DNA of 64,000 nucleotides, taken from assembly GCA_035293945.1 (NCBI GenBank), contig DATGLV010000003.1, positions 1 to 64,000 of the forward strand, given 5' to 3'. Origin of the DNA: VAZQ01 sp035293945. GTDB taxonomy: Bacteria > Pseudomonadota > Alphaproteobacteria > Rhizobiales > Xanthobacteraceae. The notes under the pieces are model-generated. The model searched no databases. It saw only the letters and a list, made by a program, of their open reading frames with translations, and had not been told where the DNA came from. Position 1 is the first letter of the stretch; each line of letters starts with the position of its first letter. The position numbers were made by a program, and so were the translations under genes. Positions 34,419 through 44,321 of the stretch are shown here, piece after piece.

Positions 34419-35282
34419 ATGAGTAGTGTAAGAATCCTGGCGACCGCAGTTGCGGTTGCCGCAGCGATGAGCACGGCGGCGGTTGCCGCCGACTTCCCGC
34501 CGGCGCTGCCGGTGCAGGCACCGCCTCCGCCTCCGCCATCCGATTCCGGCTGGTATCTGCGCGGCGATGTCGGAGTCTCGGTGCAGAAGTTCGACGCCTT
34601 CGATCACTTCCAGACCAATCCGACATTCGTCTGGCCGGCGAGCTGGGCCATCGTGCAGAAGGAAACGGACGATTCCGCTTTCGTCGATTTCGGCATCGGC
34701 TATCAGGTCAACAACTGGCTGCGCTTCGACGTCACCGGCGAGCACCGCACGGCGGCGAAGTTCAAGGTGGTCGGCAGCTATACCGAATTCTGCGCGCCCG
34801 GCCCCACCTGCTTCGACCAATACGACGGCTCTCATTCGGCCGAAGTGCTCATGCTCAACGCCTATCTGGACCTGGGCACCTGGTGGTGCCTCACGCCCTT
34901 CGTCGGCGCCGGTGTCGGCGGAGCCTTGAACACTGTTTCAAGCGTCACCGACCTCGGCATCACCACCACGGTCCCGGGCTTCGGCTACTCGTCGTCTGAC
35001 GCGTCGAACTGGAATCTTGCCTGGTCGGTGCAGGCCGGCGTCGACTACAACGTTTCGAACAATCTCAAGCTCGAAGCGGCTGTTCGCTATCTCAACCTGG
35101 GCTCGGTCAAAACCCCGATCGTCAATTGCTCCTCAGTCGGCTGCTCCAGCCCACCCAACACCGGTCCGAGCGCCTATTACACGCTCACCAACTTCGATTC
35201 GCTCGACTTCAGGCTCGGCTTCCGCTGGCTGTTCCAGCCGGAGGTGCCCCTCTACGCCCCGCCGCTGGTGCGCAAGGGCTGA
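34419..35282 (+). CDS. Outer-membrane beta-barrel protein (Omp31/RopB-like)
   Basis: Exported 287-aa protein with a signal peptide ('ILATAVAVAAAMSTAAVAAD'), a Pro-rich linker ('PPPPPP') and a beta-barrel with alternating hydrophobic strands ('GWYLRGDVGVSVQ', 'FVDFGIGYQVNNWLRFDVTGE'). The last strand region 'DSLDFRLGFRWLF' favours insertion by BAM, though a short tail follows it. A possible CtrA site lies upstream and a strong terminator follows. Confidence 0.8.
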   Translation: MSSVRILATAVAVAAAMSTAAVAADFPPALPVQAPPPPPPSDSGWYLRGDVGVSVQKFDAFDHFQTNPTFVWPASWAIVQKETDDSAFVDFGIGYQVNNWLRFDVTGEHRTAAKFKVVGSYTEFCAPGPTCFDQYDGSHSAEVLMLNAYLDLGTWWCLTPFVGAGVGGALNTVSSVTDLGITTTVPGFGYSSSDASNWNLAWSVQAGVDYNVSNNLKLEAAVRYLNLGSVKTPIVNCSSVGCSSPPNTGPSAYYTLTNFDSLDFRLGFRWLFQPEVPLYAPPLVRKG

Positions 35283-35314
35283 GCTTTCAGTTCAACCAAG
35301 CTCGCAAGCTTTGG

Positions 35315-35349
35315 GCGGCGCGGGAAATTTCCCGCGCCGCTTTCGTTTT
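35315..35349 (+). terminator. Intrinsic terminator after the outer-membrane protein gene
   Basis: Perfect 10-bp stem GCGGCGCGGG/CCCGCGCCGC around AAATTT, followed by TTTCGTTTT. The clearest Rho-independent terminator in the window. Confidence 0.85.
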
Positions 35350-35452
35350 GGTGCCGCGCGGAGGGCTCAGCCGAGCTAACGGCTCATTAAGGTTAATCAA
35401 TCATGATGGGCAATACGCCGGCTGTTTCAGTCGCGATCGAGATGAGGCCGTT

Positions 35453-36307
35453 ATGCGTTTGCTCGCCGTTTTGCTCGCCGTCATGCTCGCTTTATCGGGT
35501 CTGATCGGCCTCTTAACCCCTGCGCACGCGGCGGACTACGACTTGCCGACACTGCGGGGAACCGAAACCCAATTCATCCCGGCCTTCCCCCGCTTTCCCA
35601 ATTGGGAGGGGTTCTATTTCGGCGGGCAGGTGACCTACAGCACCTCCAGCGTGGACTTCACCACAGCCACGCAGCCATTGGTCGAGCAGGCGCTGCAAGC
35701 CTCGACCATCCTGGCCAACATGACGCCGCAATTCTGGCAGCCGCTCGGGGTGGGAGATGTCGACGGCGCCGGTATCGGGGGCTTTGTGGGTTACAATTTT
35801 CAATGGGACAACGCGGTCTTCGGCGTCGAGCTCAACTATACGCATACCTCGCTCAACGCGGTTGCGCCGAGCATGCCGATCGAACGCGTAATGAACTTTG
35901 GCGGATTCAACAACGACGTCGCGTTGACCGGCGTCGGCGAGGTCAACGTTCGTGATGTGCTCACCGCGCGGGCCCGCTTCGGCTGGGCTGTCGACCACTT
36001 TCTCCCCTACCTGGCGGCCGGGTTCGCTTTCGGGCGGGCCGACATAAATACCGACGCGACCGTCGACGTTAAGGAATTTGTCCCAAACACCAATCCCCCT
36101 CAACTGTCAAACGAGTTCGTGTTTGACCAGAGCCGCACCAAGAGTGGTGCTTTCCTGTATGGCTACTCGGCCGCTGCCGGCGTCGACTTTGCGCTCACGC
36201 AGAACATCTTCGCTCGGGCGGAATACGAATTCGTCCTCTGGCAGCGGTTTTGGGCGATCAATGCCCAGATGCACAACTTGCGCGCAGCCCTCGGCGTGAG
36301 GTTCTGA
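35453..36307 (+). CDS. Second outer-membrane beta-barrel protein
   Basis: Exported 284-aa protein from ATG 35453, with a signal peptide 'LLAVMLALSGLIGLLTPAHA'. Barrel strands include 'WEGFYFGGQVTYSTSSVDF', 'AGIGGFVGYNFQWDNAVFGVEL' and the terminal 'NLRAALGVRF' ending in Phe, the usual assembly signal. Same broad class as the previous gene but not a close copy. 'AAGGTTAA', also found at the previous gene's promoter, occurs at about 35389, and TTAAGGTTAA lies about 60 bp upstream. Confidence 0.75.
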   Translation: MRLLAVLLAVMLALSGLIGLLTPAHAADYDLPTLRGTETQFIPAFPRFPNWEGFYFGGQVTYSTSSVDFTTATQPLVEQALQASTILANMTPQFWQPLGVGDVDGAGIGGFVGYNFQWDNAVFGVELNYTHTSLNAVAPSMPIERVMNFGGFNNDVALTGVGEVNVRDVLTARARFGWAVDHFLPYLAAGFAFGRADINTDATVDVKEFVPNTNPPQLSNEFVFDQSRTKSGAFLYGYSAAAGVDFALTQNIFARAEYEFVLWQRFWAINAQMHNLRAALGVRF

Positions 36308-36451
36308 AAATCTGATTGTTCCGAGGGGGCCGTGCCCGCGCGCCACCCGCCTATGTGACTCTACGTAACTTGACGGCACGCGCTCTCTCCCCTATTTCCC
36401 CGCGCGGGACACCCCTCCCCACCGAGGGGCGCCTATCTGGAAGGATAGATC

Positions 36452-37624
36452 ATGACCGTAGCGATGCCGTCCGTGCGGCCCGTCGTGCCGCATTTCTCCT
36501 CCGGCCCCTGTGCCAAGCGCCCCGGCTGGAGCCTGCAGGTCCTAACCGACGCGGTTCTGGCCCGCTCCCACCGCTCAAAAATCGGCAAGGCCAAGCTCAA
36601 GCGCGCGATCGATCTGACGCGCGAGATCCTCGAGGTTCCCGCCGACTACCGCATCGGCATCGTGCCGGCTTCCGACACCGGCGCGGTCGAGATGGCGCTG
36701 TGGTCGCTCTTGGGCGCGCGCCCGGTGACGGTTTTGGCCTGGGAATCCTTCGGCGAGGGCTGGGTGACGGACATCACCAAGCAGCTCAAGCTCAAGGACG
36801 TGACGGTGCTCAAGGCGCCCTACGGCGAGCTGCCCGATCTCTCCAGGGTCGATCCCGCAACCGACATCGTGTTCACCTGGAACGGCACCACCTCGGGCGT
36901 GCGCGTTCCGGATGCCTCCTGGATCGCCGCCGACCGGCAGGGCTTGAGCATTTGCGATGCCACGTCGGCCGCCTTCGCGCAGCGGCTCGATTTTCCCAAG
37001 CTCGATGTGATCACCATGTCGTGGCAGAAGGTGCTGGGCGGGGAAGCCGCGCATGGCATCCTGATCCTGTCGCCGCGCGCAGTCGAGCGTCTCAAGACCT
37101 ACACGCCGCCCTGGCCGTTGCCGAAGATCTTCCGCCTCACTAATGGCGGCAAGCTGATCGAGGGCATATTCGAGGGCGAGACCATCAACACGCCGTCGAT
37201 GCTGTGCGTTGAGGATTATCTCGACACGCTCACTTGGGCGAAGTCGATCGGCGGCCTCAAGGCGCTCATCGCCCGCGCCGACGCCAACACCAAGGCGGTC
37301 GCCGATTGGGTTGCCAGGACCGCGTGGGTCGATTTTCTCGCCAAGCATGCGGCGATCCGCTCCAACACCTCGGTCTGTCTCAAGATCGTCGATCCGGCGA
37401 TTGCCGCGCTCACCCCTGATGCGCAATCGATCTTCATCAAGGGCTTGGTCGCCACGCTCGAGAAAGAGAACGTCGCCTACGACATCGACGGCTATCGCGA
37501 TGCGCCGCCGGGCCTGCGGGTCTGGTGCGGGGCGACGGTGGAGACGCGCGACGTCGAAGCCCTGACCCAATGGCTCGATTGGGCGTTCGCAAAATCCAAG
37601 GCCGCGCTGCCCAAGGTGGCTTGA
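36452..37624 (+). CDS. serC: Phosphoserine aminotransferase
   Basis: PLP enzyme making phosphoserine from 3-phosphohydroxypyruvate, 390 aa. It has the N-terminal 'PHFSSGPCAKRPGW' and the PLP lysine K193 in 'TMSWQKVLGGE'. 'TNGGKLIEGIFEGETINTPS' is typical of the alphaproteobacterial SerC branch. It precedes serA by about 200 bp, separated by a repeat; serC-serA adjacency is common in this order. Confidence 0.92.
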   Translation: MTVAMPSVRPVVPHFSSGPCAKRPGWSLQVLTDAVLARSHRSKIGKAKLKRAIDLTREILEVPADYRIGIVPASDTGAVEMALWSLLGARPVTVLAWESFGEGWVTDITKQLKLKDVTVLKAPYGELPDLSRVDPATDIVFTWNGTTSGVRVPDASWIAADRQGLSICDATSAAFAQRLDFPKLDVITMSWQKVLGGEAAHGILILSPRAVERLKTYTPPWPLPKIFRLTNGGKLIEGIFEGETINTPSMLCVEDYLDTLTWAKSIGGLKALIARADANTKAVADWVARTAWVDFLAKHAAIRSNTSVCLKIVDPAIAALTPDAQSIFIKGLVATLEKENVAYDIDGYRDAPPGLRVWCGATVETRDVEALTQWLDWAFAKSKAALPKVA

Positions 37625-37654
37625 TCGGTCCGTTATGCGAGCGGCAGGCGAGGC

Positions 37655-37770
37655 CTGCTCCCTCCCCCCTTGTGGGGGAGGGTTGGGGAGGGGGGTCGCT
37701 GCTGTCGCAGATGACCGGAGCAACAACAACCCCACGCCCGACCCCTCCCCACGAGGGGGAGGGGAGCCTG
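37655..37770. repeat. GC-rich intergenic hairpin repeat between serC and serA
   Basis: 'CTCCCCCCTTGTGGGGGAGG' hairpin with 'GTTGGGGAGGGGGG', a spacer, and a second 'CCCCTCCCCACGAGGGGGAG' hairpin. Same family as 10949-11078 and 45752-45865. It could attenuate read-through from serC. Confidence 0.7.
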
Positions 37771-37820
37771 CCGAGTACGCGGCGGCACGTGAGCAACATC
37801 ACCAAATCAGGAATACCATC

Positions 37821-39407
37821 ATGGCTCCCAAAGTCCTCATCTCCGATTCGCTTTCCCCCGCCGCCGTGCAGATCTTCAAGGACAACGGCGTGGAGGTCGA
37901 CTTTCAGCCGAAGCTCGGCGCTGACAAGGAGAAGCTCGCCGCCGTGATCGGCGACTTCGACGGCCTTGCCATCCGTTCGGCCACCAAGGTCAGCCCCAAG
38001 ATTCTCGAGCACGCCAAGAAACTGAAGGTGATCGGACGCGCCGGCATCGGGGTCGACAATGTCGACATCCCGGCCGCCACCGCCAAAGGCATCATTGTGA
38101 TGAACACGCCGTTCGGCAATTCGATCACCACCGCCGAGCACGCCATCACCATGATGATGGCGCTGGCGCGGCAAATTCCGCAGGCGGATTGCTCGACCCA
38201 GGCCGGCAAATGGGAAAAGAACCGCTTCATGGGCGTCGAGATCACCGGCAAGACGCTCGGCATCATCGGTTGCGGCAATATCGGGTCGATCGTCGCCGAC
38301 CGCGGCCACGGGCTGCGAATGAAAGTGATCGCCTATGATCCGTTCCTGTCGCCGGAGCGGGCGCTCGATCTCGGGGTCGAGAAGGTCGAGCTCGCCGAGC
38401 TGTTCAAGCGTGCCGATTTCGTCACGCTGCATACGCCGCTGACCGACAAGACCAAGGACATCATCGACGCCAAGGCGCTCGCCGCCATGAAGAAGGGCGT
38501 GCGCATCATCAACTGCGCTCGCGGCGGCCTGGTCGATGAGAAGGCGCTGCGCGCGGCGCTCGATTCCGGCCACGTGGCCGGCGCCGCCTTCGACGTCTTC
38601 GTCGAGGAGCCGGCGACGCAGAATCCGTTGTTTGGTCATCCCAACGTAGTCTGCACGCCGCATCTCGGCGCTGCCACCACCGAGGCGCAGGAGAACGTCG
38701 CGCTGCAGATCGCCGAGCAGATGTCGGAATACCTGCTGCGCGGCGCCATTTCCAATGCGGTGAATTTCCCTTCAATCACCGCCGAGGAGGCGCCCAAGCT
38801 CAAGCCGTTCGTGGCGCTGGCCGAGCGGCTCGGCTCTTTTGCGGGCCAGCTCACCGATACCGGCATCAACAAGGTGCAGATCGCCTATGAGGGCGCGGTC
38901 GCGCAGATGAACACCAAGGCGCTGACCTCGGCGGCGGTCGCCGGGCTCTTGCGGCCGATGCTGCAGGACGTCAACGTCGTGTCGGCGCCCACTGTCGCCA
39001 AGGAGCGCGGTATCGTGGTCGAGGAGGTGACACGCGAAGCGGCGGGCGACTATGAGAGCTTGATCACCCTGACGGTCGTCACCGAACGGCAGTCGCGCTC
39101 GGTATCCGGCACAGTATTCGCGGACGGGCGGCCGCGCATCGTCAACATCAAGGGCATCCGCATGGACGCGGAGTTCGGGCCCTCGATGATCTACATCACC
39201 AACCAGGATAAGCCGGGCTTCATCGGCCGCTTCTCGTCCACGCTGGGCGAGGCCGGCATCAATATCGCGACCTTCCATGTCGGCCGCGAGGCGCCGGGCG
39301 GCAACGCCGTCGCGCTGATCGAGATCGACGGCGAATTGCCCCCCAAGGTGCTTGCTGCGGTGCGCGCTTTGCCGCAGGTGCAGCAGGCAAAGCCGCTGCG
39401 GTTTTGA
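37821..39407 (+). CDS. serA: D-3-phosphoglycerate dehydrogenase
   Basis: First enzyme of serine synthesis, 528 aa, the long type. Domains: split substrate domain with a NAD motif ('LGIIGCGNIGSIVADRG'), catalytic Arg in 'NCARGGLVDE', His in 'TPHLGAATTEAQ', an intervening domain (about 320-450), and a C-terminal ACT domain ('PSMIYITNQDKPGFIGRF') for serine feedback. Start at 37821 with AGGA upstream; longer readings enter the repeat. Confidence 0.93.
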   Translation: MAPKVLISDSLSPAAVQIFKDNGVEVDFQPKLGADKEKLAAVIGDFDGLAIRSATKVSPKILEHAKKLKVIGRAGIGVDNVDIPAATAKGIIVMNTPFGNSITTAEHAITMMMALARQIPQADCSTQAGKWEKNRFMGVEITGKTLGIIGCGNIGSIVADRGHGLRMKVIAYDPFLSPERALDLGVEKVELAELFKRADFVTLHTPLTDKTKDIIDAKALAAMKKGVRIINCARGGLVDEKALRAALDSGHVAGAAFDVFVEEPATQNPLFGHPNVVCTPHLGAATTEAQENVALQIAEQMSEYLLRGAISNAVNFPSITAEEAPKLKPFVALAERLGSFAGQLTDTGINKVQIAYEGAVAQMNTKALTSAAVAGLLRPMLQDVNVVSAPTVAKERGIVVEEVTREAAGDYESLITLTVVTERQSRSVSGTVFADGRPRIVNIKGIRMDAEFGPSMIYITNQDKPGFIGRFSSTLGEAGINIATFHVGREAPGGNAVALIEIDGELPPKVLAAVRALPQVQQAKPLRF

Positions 39408-39415
39408 GGCCACGA

Positions 39416-39520
39416 GTATAGGGCGCAAAAATGCCCGGCGGGGCCCCTGCCACATGCGCCGAACGACTTGCAATTTTGCCCATACGGCAAAGCATCCTGA
39501 TAAGGCGTGGGCACGCGCGG
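39416..39520. repeat. Relative of the 27389-27480 intergenic element
   Basis: Shares 'GCAATTTTGCCCA' and 'GCGTGGGCACG' in the same order with 27436-27475. It starts 9 bp after the serA stop. Confidence 0.6.
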
Positions 39521-39751
39521 TGCTGCTTTCTGATTAGGCTGCGACGAAATACCTGAAAAACCAGCCCGTTAGGCCGCCCTACCGGGTGCCGCTGCGGCCT
39601 CTGCCGCCTTGCTTGACGGGTCGGCTTCCTTTATCCCGGAACGCAAGCGAATTCGGGGTGGGCGCCGTTGATTCGCGACCAACGTAAAGACTAGTGGGCT
39701 TCCCGGTTCGTCCGGCCGGGAGACACCTTTAGCGCGGAGAGAAGGTACCGC
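39521..39751. other. Upstream region of purA
   Basis: 231 bp. It contains 'GCCGCTGCGGC' and other short GC palindromes but no promoter consensus I can defend. Confidence 0.4.
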
Positions 39752-41044
39752 ATGGCCAATGTGGTCGTGGTCGGCTCCCAATGGGGCGACGAAGGCAAGG
39801 GTAAGGTCGTCGACTGGCTGTCGGAGCAGGCCGATATCGTGGTCCGTTTCCAGGGCGGCCACAATGCCGGCCACACGCTGGTCATCGACGGGGTGACCTA
39901 CAAGCTTTCGTTGTTGCCCTCAGGGGTGGTGCGGCAGGGCAAGCTCTCGGTGATCGGCAACGGCGTGGTGCTCGATCCGCGCGCGCTCATCGACGAGATT
40001 GCGCGCCTCGCCGAGCAGGGGGTCAAGGTCACGCCGCAAAGCCTGCGTATTGCCGAGAACGTTCCCCTGATCCTGCCCTTGCACCAGGAGCTCGACGCCA
40101 TTCGCGAATCTTCCAACACGCTGACCCGTATCGGCACGACTCGGCGCGGCATAGGCCCGGCCTATGAGGACAAGGTCGGCCGGCGCGCCATCAGACTGAT
40201 GGATCTCGCGGACCTGCCCTCGCTCGGCCCGAAGATCGAGCGGCTGCTCGCCCATCACAATGCGCTGCGCCGCGGGCTGGGGCTCGATCAGGTGCCGCAA
40301 GAGAGGGTCGAAGGTCACTTGGCCGACATTGCTCCCAGGGTCTTGCCCTTCATGGATTCGGTCTGGTCGCTGCTCGATCAGAAGCGGCGCGAGGGCAAGC
40401 GCATCCTGTTCGAGGGCGCGCAGGGCTCGTTGCTCGACATCGATCACGGCACCTACCCGTATGTGACCTCCTCCAACACCGTTGCCCCCCAGGCGGCGAC
40501 CGGCTCCGGGCTTGGTCCCGGCGCGATCGGCTATGTGCTCGGCATCTGCAAAGCCTACACGACCCGGGTCGGGGAGGGCCCCTTTCCGACCGAGCAGAAG
40601 ACTGCGATCGGCCGGCTGATCGGCGAGCGTGGTCGGGAGTTTGGCACCGTGACCGGGCGTCCGCGCCGCTGCGGCTGGTTCGACGCAGTCCTGGTCCGGC
40701 AGACGGTGCGCACCAGCGGGATCAACGGGCTTGCGCTCACCAAGCTCGATATTCTCGACGGACTTGGCGACATCCAGGTTTGTGTAGGATATCGTCTGGA
40801 CGGACGCGAGATCGACTACCTGCCGGCCGGGGAAGGCGCCCAGGCGCGGGTTGAGCCGATCTACGAGACGGTGGCGGGCTGGCAGGAGCCGACTGCGCGG
40901 GCGCGATCCTGGGCGGAGCTGCCGGCGCCGGCGATCAAATATGTGCGCCGGATCGAGGAATTGGTTGGTTGCCCGGTTGCGTTGCTCTCGACGAGCCCGG
41001 AGCGCGAGGACACAATTCTGATGCACAATCCGTTCGAGAGCTGA
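39752..41044 (+). CDS. purA: Adenylosuccinate synthetase
   Basis: GTP-dependent conversion of IMP and aspartate to adenylosuccinate, 430 aa, the usual length. The phosphate loop is 'QWGDEGKGKVVDWLS' (10-24), 'GGHNAGHT' is the IMP loop, and 'GRPRRCGWFDAV' is near the GTP site. The start is ATG with GAGAAGG upstream. The serC-serA-purA order is typical for Hyphomicrobiales. Confidence 0.95.
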   Translation: MANVVVVGSQWGDEGKGKVVDWLSEQADIVVRFQGGHNAGHTLVIDGVTYKLSLLPSGVVRQGKLSVIGNGVVLDPRALIDEIARLAEQGVKVTPQSLRIAENVPLILPLHQELDAIRESSNTLTRIGTTRRGIGPAYEDKVGRRAIRLMDLADLPSLGPKIERLLAHHNALRRGLGLDQVPQERVEGHLADIAPRVLPFMDSVWSLLDQKRREGKRILFEGAQGSLLDIDHGTYPYVTSSNTVAPQAATGSGLGPGAIGYVLGICKAYTTRVGEGPFPTEQKTAIGRLIGERGREFGTVTGRPRRCGWFDAVLVRQTVRTSGINGLALTKLDILDGLGDIQVCVGYRLDGREIDYLPAGEGAQARVEPIYETVAGWQEPTARARSWAELPAPAIKYVRRIEELVGCPVALLSTSPEREDTILMHNPFES

Positions 41045-41178
41045 AGCATGAGCAGAATGGCATGCCGCAGCGGGGGCGGTGACAGATCGTTGGGTTCCGG
41101 GCGCAACAGTGATCATGCTCAACGATCTCAAACGATGTGCCGAATGATGCGACGTGCTGAGGACGCAAGCTGAACCCG

Positions 41179-43050
41179 ATGGCCGACTACTATCCGCTCA
41201 TCGCTCGCGCGGTTGCCGGTCTCGATAAGAATTCCGGCGACGCCAGGCGTGCGCTCTATGAGCGTGCGCGCGCGGCGCTGGTGGCGCAGTTGCGCGGGGT
41301 AACACCGGCGCTCGATGAATCAGATGTCACCCGCGAGCGCCTTGCGCTCGAAGAGGCGATCCGCAAGGTCGAGGGCGAATCGGCGCGCCAGACGACCGTC
41401 CGCGTCGAGTCGAGCAATCGGGTGAAGGTGCCGGAGTTCCCGCGCTGGCAGGAAGCTGAGCCTGTGCCGCAGGCGGAACCCGAGTCCGACCTCGATCTGC
41501 AGCCGCAAGCAGAGGAAGAGCCAGAGCCGGAGCCAGAGTCCGCGCCTGAACCGCCCGTGCGGGCCCCGTCGCCCCGCATGCAGCCAGCCTCGCGCCAAGA
41601 CGGGCGTCAACCAGATGGGCACGCGCAGGAAGCTCGCCCACAAGACGGACGTCAGGCGGACGGCCGGCAGGATGGAAGGCCCGTCGCGCCAGCGAACCGC
41701 CTGCGGGGAGACCGTTTTGCCGAGGCAGCTCGCGAGGCGGCGGGTCAGGGGGATCACGTCGGTTCGCGGCGGTCCGCCGCGCCGCCGCGGCCAGCCGCGC
41801 CGCCGCGGCCAGAACGCCAACCGGAACGTCAGGACGGCCGCTCATCGCTCGCGCCGCCTGTACGTGGGCGGGCCGAAACGCGCCGCGCCTATCAGGATGA
41901 GGATTACGAGGAGGGGCCGGGGGTCGAAGGCGAGCCGCAGGAGCCGCCGCGCAATTCTCGCCCGCGCGGGGAACGGCGTTCCCTCATCAATTCCAACCTT
42001 CGCGAATTCCGTGAAACGGTCTCCGAGGCGGATGAGCTCGGTACCGCTTCGGCGCGGGCCAAGCGCTCGGCGCGGGAGAAGCTCGGTGCCGTTGCCAACG
42101 CAAGGCCGCCGCGGCCGCGCGATCCGGAATCGGATGAGGCCTACCTGACGCTCGACGATATCGCCGAGCAGCCGGTGATGCTCGAGCCGTCGTTCGTGGT
42201 CGACGAATCGCGGCCGTTGCCGCCGCGTGCCCGGGCGGCACAACAGCCGCCGCAGGTCGAGCGCGACCTGGTGCCTCGGCGCTCCTACGCGGGTCTCATC
42301 CGCCTGCTGGCGGCGGTTGCGGTCGTGGGGCTCATCGTCAGCCTGCTGGTCTGGCAATTGCCGAATCTGGAGGCGATGTACGCCAGCCTGAGGACGCCCG
42401 CAGCACCTGCCGAGCAGGCGAACGGCAATCCGCCGACAACACAGCGCAAGATGACCGACCGGATCGAGCCCGGCGGCAAACCTTCGCAGCCGCAGGGCGA
42501 TGTCGCCAACGTCGCGCAGCGGGTGGTGCTCTACGAAGAGGACCCAAACGATCCGAGCGGTAAGAGCGCGGCCGGGTCGGTAACCTGGGCGACCGAGACG
42601 GTGTCGCCCGGAAGCGGGAAGCCGCCCGAGCTGCAGGTGCGCGGCAATATCGAGATCCCCGATCGCGGCATGAGCATCACCTGGATCCTGCATCGCGACA
42701 GCGAGCCGAACAGCTCGTCGAGTCACACGATCGAGATCAACTTCAAGGTCCCGCCCAACTTCCCGTCCGGCGGTGTGTTCAATGTACCGGGCATCTGGAT
42801 GAAGCAGGCCGAGCAGGCCCAAGGCACCGGGCTGGACGGCATTTCCGTCAAGGTGACGACCAACTACTTCCTGATCGGGCTCAATGCTGTCGCCGCCAGC
42901 CGCGACCGCAACGTCATGCTCCTCAAGGAGCGGCCCTGGATCGAAATCCCGATCGTCTACACGAACAATCGGCGCGCCATCTTGGCGATTGAGAAGGGCC
43001 CGCCGGGCGAGCGCGCCTTCGCGGACGCGTTCTCGGCCTGGGGGCAGTAG
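41179..43050 (+). CDS. Large hypothetical single-pass membrane protein with long disordered region
   Basis: Protein of 623 aa. The N-terminal 75 residues are helical ('YYPLIARAVAGLDKNSGDAR'). Residues about 85-340 are rich in Glu, Pro, Arg and Gln, with short 'DGRQ' repeats, and are probably disordered. One membrane helix follows at about 375-395 ('LLAAVAVVGLIVSLLVWQL'). The C-terminal part (about 450-623) is a folded periplasmic or extracytoplasmic domain with 'IPDRGMSITWILHRD'. Similar proteins are remembered downstream of purA in rhizobia. Function unknown. Confidence 0.75.
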   Translation: MADYYPLIARAVAGLDKNSGDARRALYERARAALVAQLRGVTPALDESDVTRERLALEEAIRKVEGESARQTTVRVESSNRVKVPEFPRWQEAEPVPQAEPESDLDLQPQAEEEPEPEPESAPEPPVRAPSPRMQPASRQDGRQPDGHAQEARPQDGRQADGRQDGRPVAPANRLRGDRFAEAAREAAGQGDHVGSRRSAAPPRPAAPPRPERQPERQDGRSSLAPPVRGRAETRRAYQDEDYEEGPGVEGEPQEPPRNSRPRGERRSLINSNLREFRETVSEADELGTASARAKRSAREKLGAVANARPPRPRDPESDEAYLTLDDIAEQPVMLEPSFVVDESRPLPPRARAAQQPPQVERDLVPRRSYAGLIRLLAAVAVVGLIVSLLVWQLPNLEAMYASLRTPAAPAEQANGNPPTTQRKMTDRIEPGGKPSQPQGDVANVAQRVVLYEEDPNDPSGKSAAGSVTWATETVSPGSGKPPELQVRGNIEIPDRGMSITWILHRDSEPNSSSSHTIEINFKVPPNFPSGGVFNVPGIWMKQAEQAQGTGLDGISVKVTTNYFLIGLNAVAASRDRNVMLLKERPWIEIPIVYTNNRRAILAIEKGPPGERAFADAFSAWGQ

Positions 43051-43069
43051 GGATAGTCGCTACGATGCG

Positions 43070-43215
43070 GCTACGTCCCGCGAGTCGTTCCTGCGAAAGA
43101 AATCGCGCAGAAGGCTCGGTCGCTCCTGCGAGGAGCCCATACCGCTGCGCGCCCGCAATATCTGCCGAGGGTTAGGAGGTCCCGGCTCTCGCTGCGCTCG
43201 GCCGCGACGACACTG
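43070..43215. repeat. Decayed family-2 palindromic repeat
   Basis: Scrambled words of the 13399 and 34134 elements: 'GTCGTTCCTGCGAAAG', 'CCATACCGCTGCGCGC' and 'TCGCTGCGCTCGGCCGCGAC'. It lies between two convergent genes. Confidence 0.5.
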
Positions 43216-43221
43216 CGGCGG

Positions 43222-44103
43222 CTACCGCATCTCCATCGCGGCAATATTGTTCTTCACCGCCTTTTGCACTTTCTCGAAGGCGCGCACCTCGATTTGCCGC
43301 ACGCGCTCGCGCGAGACTCCGAACTCATCGGCCAGCTCCTCGAGCGTGATCGGCTCGTCGGCGAGCCGCCGCGCCTCGAAGATGCGCCGTTCGCGCTCGT
43401 TGAGCACGGTGAGCGCGTCGCCCAGCGCCTTGCGGCGGTTGTCCGCCTCTTCGCTCTCGGCAAGGCGGGTCTCCTGGCTCGCGCTGTCGTCGACCAGCCA
43501 GTCCTGCCATTCGCCGGAATCCCCGTCCTCGCGGATCGGCGAGTTGAGCGAGACGTCACCGCCGAGACGGCGGTTCATCTCCACCACGTCCTGCTCGGTG
43601 ACGCCCAGGCGCTTGGCGATCACCTGCACCTGGTCGGGGCGCAGATCGCCCTCCTCGAGCGCTGAGATGCGGCTCTTGGCCTTGCGCAGGTTGAAGAACA
43701 GCTTCTTCTGGTTGGCGGTGGTGCCCATCTTCACCAGCGACCAGGAGCGCAGGATGTATTCCTGGATTGCGGCCTTGATCCACCACATCGCATATGTGGC
43801 GAGGCGAAAGCCTTTGTCCGGCTCGAAGCGCTTGACCGCCTGCATCAAGCCCACATTGCCTTCCGAGATCACCTCGGAAATGGGCAGCCCGTAGCCGCGA
43901 TAGCCCATGGCGATCTTGGCGACGAGGCGCAGATGGCTGGTGACGAGCCGATGCGCTGCGTCGCGATCGCCGTGCTCGCGCCAGCTCTTGGCCAGCATGT
44001 ATTCCTCCTGCGGCTCCAGCATCGGGAACCGCCGGATTTCCTCCAGATAGCGGGTGAGACCTGATTCAGCCGTTATGAGCGGCAAGGTTGCGGCATGGGC
44101 CAT
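43222..44103 (-). CDS. rpoH: RNA polymerase heat-shock sigma factor RpoH
   Basis: Sigma-32 family, 293 aa. The RpoH box 'QKKLFFNLRKAKSR' is present with region 2 ('GNVGLMQAVKRFEPDKGFRLATYAMWWI' in two parts) and region 4 ('LADEFGVSRERVRQIEVRAF'). Start ATG 44103 with TTGGAGGG upstream. Many alphaproteobacteria carry two rpoH genes; this window shows one. Confidence 0.93.
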   Translation of the reverse strand: MAHAATLPLITAESGLTRYLEEIRRFPMLEPQEEYMLAKSWREHGDRDAAHRLVTSHLRLVAKIAMGYRGYGLPISEVISEGNVGLMQAVKRFEPDKGFRLATYAMWWIKAAIQEYILRSWSLVKMGTTANQKKLFFNLRKAKSRISALEEGDLRPDQVQVIAKRLGVTEQDVVEMNRRLGGDVSLNSPIREDGDSGEWQDWLVDDSASQETRLAESEEADNRRKALGDALTVLNERERRIFEARRLADEPITLEELADEFGVSRERVRQIEVRAFEKVQKAVKNNIAAMEMR

Positions 44104-44321
44104 GCTAGCGCCCTCCAATGTTGTGCCCCCGTTGCCGGCGGGCGGATCGCACCGCCGCTTCCTGAGCCGACGGTGCCGTCCAGTTTGCTGCGACCGCGAA
44201 ATGAGATCGCATTCGCAACATTACAGGAAAAGATGGGGCGAAAGGAAGGACTACCGGAATAACGGGCGTCACCTTGCCGTGACCCTGCCGTGCGTACTTA
44301 AGCTTTTGATTTACAGCAGGT

